In this document: positions 59,450-64,000 of the stretch, piece by piece | Layout of the letters: the number at the start of each line of letters is the position of its first letter | Numbering within the stretch: position 1 is the first letter of the stretch | Assembly: GCA_024305745.1 (NCBI GenBank) | Contig: JAHRBS010000004.1 | Span: 2,108,001 to 2,172,000 of the forward strand | DNA: 64,000 nt | Reading direction: 5' to 3' | DNA from: Polyporus tsugae | Lineage: Eukaryota > Basidiomycota > Agaricomycetes > Polyporales > Polyporaceae | Notes under the pieces: generated by a model | Seen by the model: the letters and a program-made list of their open reading frames with translations, nothing else | Told to the model about the DNA's origin: nothing | The model's database searches: none | Made by a program: the position numbers and the translations under genes

Positions 59450-59749
59450 ATCTTGGGGCGTTCGTGATTGGTTATGGTTATGCGGTATGGTTTGTCGTTT
59501 TGGCAGGGTTGGATATGAATTACGGCTTCGTATCCTGTTTCGCGACATCCACTTCAGAATCGCAAGCAAGGTCGTGACTGAATTATCTTGCACAAGCAAA
59601 CGTCCAGTGCAATATCTACATATGTGTAAGTCATGTCTACTGTACGACGCATTAATAAATATGATAAATATGTATACTACAGAGTCTCTCCGCCGGGGTA
59701 TAGTCAGTGTGGTAAGCGTATAGTCCGCTGAAGGGGAATGCGACGGCTT

Positions 59750-60477
59750 CTAAGCAGGACCGTGACGGCAGCGCCGCTTGTGTCGTTCCCAGTCCTCTCT
59801 CTGGTCAATAGATCAGAGACAAATAGCTTTCGTATATGGGGCCGACAGAAACACACCTGGCAATCGTGAGAGCAATAGAATGCACCCTAACAACGGCCCA
59901 TATGGTGAGCAATATACTGCGGTTCGAGTTTCGGAGGGACACTGACCTTGCAGCCTCCGCAAATACGGAGGTCGGGGGTTCTGAGGAGCCCATTGGCACA
60001 CTTTGCCAGCGTCAACGAGACCGGCCTCGATAGTGAAGGAGAGGAGAGACATACGGAATAGCTGCCGCAACACATGTCGTCCGGTGCGCCTAGCATCTTG
60101 AGAGCCTTGGCCTTCAAGAGCTCGCCTCGGACACGCCGGACGCGGGCGAGGTTGTCGCGGCTGGCAGCGATCCCCTTGAAGTTGTGGATGAGGACGCCGA
60201 CGTCGAGGGACTTCTGGAACCACTGTTCGGCGCCGTCCAGGTTCCCCATGTGGAAGTAGAGCTCTCCGAGGCCGTTCCAGAGGCTGGCGAGGATCGGAGA
60301 CGGAACGGTGGGGTCTACGAGCCCCAGAGCCTTCTGGAGTAAACATTCCGCATCGTAGTAACTGCCGCGCGCATCGAGTTGGCGTGCCTGAAGGGAGAGG
60401 TTGGAGACTTCGGCGTCGAGGGCGGAGTCGGTGGGGGTGGGGCTGTCGACGGGGAAGGTGAGTGTATCCGTGTCCAT
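59750..60477 (-). CDS. TPR and MYND zinc-finger protein
   Basis: Predicted 185 residues; minus-strand exons 60477-60055, 60000-59947, 59886-59857 and 59800-59750. Residues 25-125 look like tetratricopeptide helices (LQARQLDARGSYYDAECLLQ, LWNGLGELYFHMGNLDGAEQ). The C-terminal 50 residues form a MYND zinc finger: LRICGGCK, FYCSHDCQREDWERHKRRC. MYND fingers mediate protein contacts. No SET domain is present. The binding partner is unknown. The last two introns, 59946-59887 and 59856-59801, were placed to bring the Cys and His ligands into one frame. Confidence 0.82.
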
Positions 60478-61083
60478 TTCGAGGAGGTGAGGAGGGAATG
60501 AACGAACGGGAGATGTAACGCTGGAGTTGGGGGGGGACGGGTATAATAAGTACTGGAGGATCAAGAGATGTACTTTGTGGGGACGCCCCCTGGAACGCCA
60601 TGCATCATGCCACACGCGGCGACAGGGTTCATGCAGCCGACCCGCCCACTGGCAACGGGGCAAGCCTCCTGAGACGAGCGCCACTGTCGCGACCTGTGCA
60701 GGGAAACGGTCACGTGTTCGCGACCACCAGCTTCAACCACACCTCCCCCATCACCCTTTGATGCACTCTCTGACGGTAGACTAGCAGGCCCTCCTGAGTC
60801 CTCCCACCGCGACTGATCAATCTTGAGCTTCAATGGCCTCGTCCATGGCCAATTGCAATGCTGACCGACGCACCTCCCACTTGGGCAGAAGTCCGCTTGC
60901 AAGCTACTCGTAGGATGTTGTGCTTTGAACTGTACTGGATCACCGCCAAAAATAAATGTATTCATGTCTCTGTGCATTACTACTGCGATTTGTGCCACCA
61001 ATATCCAAAGTCATCCAAAGAATCCCGATATCAGAGCAGGAAGTAAAGTCCGTCCATCGGTATGCATACACGAGGTATCAACT
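60478..61083. other. intergenic, no gene seen
   Basis: About 600 bases between the TPR-MYND gene start and the SEC9 end, both on the minus strand. It holds the TPR-MYND promoter and SEC9 3' flank. No supported open frame was seen. Confidence 0.5.
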
Positions 61084-62336
61084 CTACTTAATCTTGTTAA
61101 GCTATTTGTTACAAGGCAAACATCAGCAATGGGCGCAGTAGAATAACAGTCCATCCACGTACCCTCTGGGTGTTCTTGAACAGGTGCTCGTCGAGACCGT
61201 CGGTCTTCTGGGTGATACGAGTAATACGGTCGTTCTGGGTGTCCAGCTCCGACCCCATAGCAGTACCCAACGCCTTGAGCCTCTTCGTCACGTCCATGAT
61301 CTCGTCCAGGTTATCGTCCAGTTCGTCCTCAAGCGCGTCGTCCTCCTCGTCTCCCTCAAACTGGTAATGCTTGCGCTGGTCCTTGCGCTGCTGCAGCTGC
61401 GCCGCGGTACGGAAGCGGCCACTGCCCCCGGTGATGCCCTCCTCGTCGCGCATGCCGTACGTCGCCGCGCGCCCGAGGCGATCCTGCGTCTCGCGGATGT
61501 CGCGCATCGCCTCCTCGCGGTTCGCGCGTTCTTCGTCGTACCGCCCCTGGATCTTCGCCTCCTGCGCCGCGCGCTTCGCGTCCTTGTTGAACGTGATGAC
61601 CGGTCGGAAGATAGACCGGTTGAGTTGCTTTAGCTCGTCCGTCCTGTCCGCCGCGCGCTGCGAGTACCCCTTCGAGACGTCCAGGTGCCGCTCCGTGTCC
61701 GCGAGTTTCTCTGTGCGCAGCGGCAGTCAGCCATCGCTGCGCCTTTGAGTGCGATCAGCGGGAAAGCAGAGGTAGAGACGCACCGGACTGGGTCCCCAGC
61801 TTGCCGACCGTGTTGCGGGCCGTCTCCTCAGCCTCGCGGGCGAGGCGCAGCGCGTTGCGCGTGGAGTTGACGCTGTCCTGCTTCAGGAAGCGCATGTCCT
61901 GCTTGATGCCTTCTACGTCCTCCTCCCCTTCCTCGCCGGGGGGCGGCGTCCCGCGCGCTGGACCCCCAGCGGGGCCATCACTGAAGAAGCGACCGGATCC
62001 CTGCTTCTGGGGGTTGTATCCGGAGAAGAGATCGTTCCGATCCTGGTCGATGTTGCCTTGGCCGCGTGAGTAAGGGTCGCCTACTGCATTCTGGCGAATG
62101 TAGCGATCGCCGCCGTAGTTGTTCTGCGGAGGAGTGGCTGACTGGGGGGAGCTGTATGGGTCACCATCGCGGCTGGCGACATATGTGGAGGAGGTCGAGC
62201 GTGGGTAGTTGTTGGGCGGGCGAGGAGAGTTGCTATTAGCAGTGGTGGCGCGCGAGCCCAAGAGCTCGTTCCGCTTGGACTCCTCTGACTGAACGGGCGG
62301 GATCGAGTTCTTCTCCGATTTGCGCCAGAATGCCAT
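61084..62336 (-). CDS. SEC9: t-SNARE Sec9 (SNAP-25 family)
   Basis: Plasma-membrane Qb/Qc-SNARE for exocytosis, predicted 369 residues; minus-strand exons 62336-61784, 61710-61163 and 61092-61084. The N-terminus (1-130) is a Ser/Pro/Asn-rich linker. The first SNARE helix lies at about 145-210 (IKQDMRFLKQDSVNSTRNAL, AREAEETARNTVGKLGTQSE), the second at about 300-367 (LEDELDDNLDEIMDVTKRL, AMGSELDTQNDRITRITQKT). There is no transmembrane anchor, as in Sec9. The final exon codes only Ile-Lys-stop, restoring the usual NTxR-IK end; without it the frame would run into unrelated sequence. Confidence 0.92.
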
Positions 62337-62637
62337 GGTATCTAGTAGGTAGGTGGACGGAAGCAAAAGAAAGAGAGGGATAATGAGAGCTCTGGAAACG
62401 AGTAAGACGGCGGACGATGGCAAGGAACAGTTGCTGTGCGCGACCGCCACAGCTTCACTTATGTACTAGGCAGACGTCACGTGCACCGGCATTCCCACTA
62501 CTGAGCAGACCATTGATTCCATGGAATGCTCCGGACGTCCAGGCTTTGCACGAGACATACAGTAGCACACCGGAGGAAGAGCGTGGTTTGAGGCAAGAAT
62601 GAGGTAACAGAATGGTAAGGATATTAGCAAATGCAGA

Positions 62638-64000
62638 TCACGTCTTGCCTCGCCCTCGCTTGCCCTCTGCGAACTCCTGACCCTTCTTCCCCACAACCGT
62701 GACGCCTTTTCCGCTCTTGACGAGTGTCTTGAGCGCAGCCTCCTTCTGCCGCTTCACATCTCCGACACCCTTTGGTCGCCCGAAGCTCTGCACGCTCTTC
62801 TGGATAGCATCGCGCGTCTTCTTGTTTGCCTTCTTCTGCTTATTGCGCATGGCCCTCTTCTCCGTTGGCGTCAGCTCACTACGTGCGCGCAGGCTGTTCG
62901 AGTCGGGCGCATAGACCTCTTCCGGAGCGAGCATGGTAGACGTTGCTTTCGTAGTCGGGAGCGCTGACTCCAAAGTCGCAGCTGCGACGTTCGAGACACT
63001 GGTGATCGTAGCCTTGGGCTTCAAACAAATCAGTTACCGTGCTTCGAAACAACACGAACATGATACTCACTGCCTTCGGAGTGAAGTGCGCATTACAGAG
63101 GGCGTCGAGGTTGCCACAGATGCCCTCCCACAACTTCTCAATCTCCTGGTGCTCCTTCTTGAGCTTCCCATCACGATCCTCGCCAGAGATGCCCCCAGAC
63201 TGGGCTGCAGTGTACTCGTCTTCGTAGATCTCGGCAAGCGACTGCTTGGCCTTGTTGTCCTGGAGCTCGAAGAAGCGTGAGGGCAGGAAAGGTTTGTCGT
63301 CCACGGCGCGTTTCCGCACGACGTCGTCGAACTGGTTTTCGACGATCCGCGTCTTGATCCGTTCCTCTAGGCTGTGGACAACGTCCTCTGTGATGACTGG
63401 TACAGACTTCATGACCCGCTCGAACTCTAGGTCCTCCTCTAGAAGCGAGTTCTGAGGTCGTGATCGAGAGGTCGCCTCGCCCATGAGTGTCCAGTCTTTC
63501 TTGCCGACGTTTTCAAGCTCCAAAGCAGCGATCTCTTTGTGCAGAGTGGCCATACGCTTTTCGTGCGTGGAGAGGTCTGTGCGTAAATCAGAAATGGATT
63601 TCATCAAGCTCAAGCGGGCGAGAGAACGTACGTTTTTGTGAGCCCTCCTCCTCTTCGTCCTCCGCGAAGAGATCGTCCTTGAGCCGTTCCATTGTGGCAA
63701 ACCCAGCTTCACTCGCATCCTCATCCTCTTCTCCCATCGACACATCCTTATCCTGCTCGTCATCGTCGTCCGAGTCCAGGCTGGCCATCTCCTCATCCTC
63801 GTCCTCCCCGTCATCGTCATGGTCGATCCCGGTTCCTTCCTCGTCCTCATAGTCGTCATCCGCGTCCTCGTCCTCCTCTTCCTCATAAAACATTGTGTTG
63901 ACGGGGAGGTTCTTCCCCTTCGCCTTGATCTTCTTCACTCTAACCTCCTCGTGAAAGCGGACCTTGCTGGTGGATGGACGGTCGGCAACAGGCTTAACGG
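62638..64000 (-). CDS. MPP10: U3 snoRNP protein Mpp10, 5' end outside window
   Basis: Component of the SSU processome that cleaves pre-18S rRNA. Minus-strand exons in the window are 64000-63632 (continues beyond), 63576-63071 and 63018-62638. The first part has KVRFHEEV-type basic sequence and then long acidic runs (DEDEEMASLDSDDDDEQDKD). The diagnostic Mpp10 segment is KKDWTLMGEATSRSRPQNSL followed by LEEDLEFERVMKSVP, then FFELQDNKAKQSLAEIYEDE. The C-terminus is Lys-rich (RNKQKKANKKTRDAI, GKRGRGKT). The N-terminus, with perhaps 150-250 residues, lies past the right edge. Confidence 0.93.

Overview
The window is a 64-kb piece of a gene-dense nuclear chromosome from a filamentous basidiomycete, most likely a polypore-like Agaricomycete. 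The evidence is the GC-rich coding sequence, genes split by many 50-65 base GT-AG introns, short intergenic gaps, and fungal housekeeping proteins (TEF1, SNF4, SEC9, MPP10, ELP5, Mho1/MEMO1). Splice junctions were set by hand: each intron has GT (once GC) and AG ends, keeps phase, and joins conserved peptide. I recognise 28 protein genes (one cut by the right edge) and one tRNA gene. No transposon, CRISPR array or biosynthetic cluster was found.

Layout. 1-2047: no gene seen. 2048-6760 (+) a large LRR plus DH-PH Rho exchange factor. 7381-8571 (+) Mtm1-type mitochondrial carrier, tail to tail with 8702-9787 (-) a Vam7-type PX-SNARE. 10193-11840 (-) SNF4 and 12139-14161 (+) SSH4-like Rsp5 adaptor are divergent. 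14839-15714 (-) unknown membrane protein. 15953-18043 (-) cytosolic aspartyl-tRNA synthetase and 18385-20078 (+) mitochondrial aspartate aminotransferase are divergent. 20479-23562 (+) unknown serine-rich protein. 23826-25119 (-) ELP5 and 25364-26782 (+) alpha/beta hydrolase are divergent. 26783-27907: non-coding stretch with 45-bp tandem repeats. 27908-28817 (-) membrane GNAT and 29092-30650 (+) dienelactone hydrolase are divergent. 30651-32928: no intact gene, but remnants of a spliced coding sequence.

32929-34724 (-) TEF1; 35592-37755 (-) PSK-like kinase; 38224-38820 (+) RPL32; 39210-40510 (+) MEMO1/Mho1; 40631-41813 (-) tau55-like histidine phosphatase; 42520-43837 (-) Stm1/HABP4-type RNA-binding protein; 44752-49404 (+) Spp1-like PHD protein of the Set1/COMPASS class; 49722-50345 (-) LSM1; 50500-50592 (+) tRNA-Ser(UGA) with an intron; 50960-51417 (-) NDUFA5 and 51556-51983 (+) mitochondrial bL32 sharing a 138-bp promoter gap; 52453-54425 (-) a P450; 55337-59449 (+) an INCENP/Sli15 homologue; 59750-60477 (-) TPR-MYND protein; 61084-62336 (-) SEC9; 62638-64000 (-) MPP10, truncated.

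Most genes are core cell biology: translation, RNA processing, mitochondria, membrane fusion and chromosome segregation. The more unusual points are functionally matched divergent pairs (AspRS/aspartate aminotransferase; complex I/mitoribosome), very small exons (8-18 coding bases), a probable GC-AG intron, an uncharacterised protein with repeated RRFSLSS motifs, and two stretches with uncharacterised coding-like sequence.
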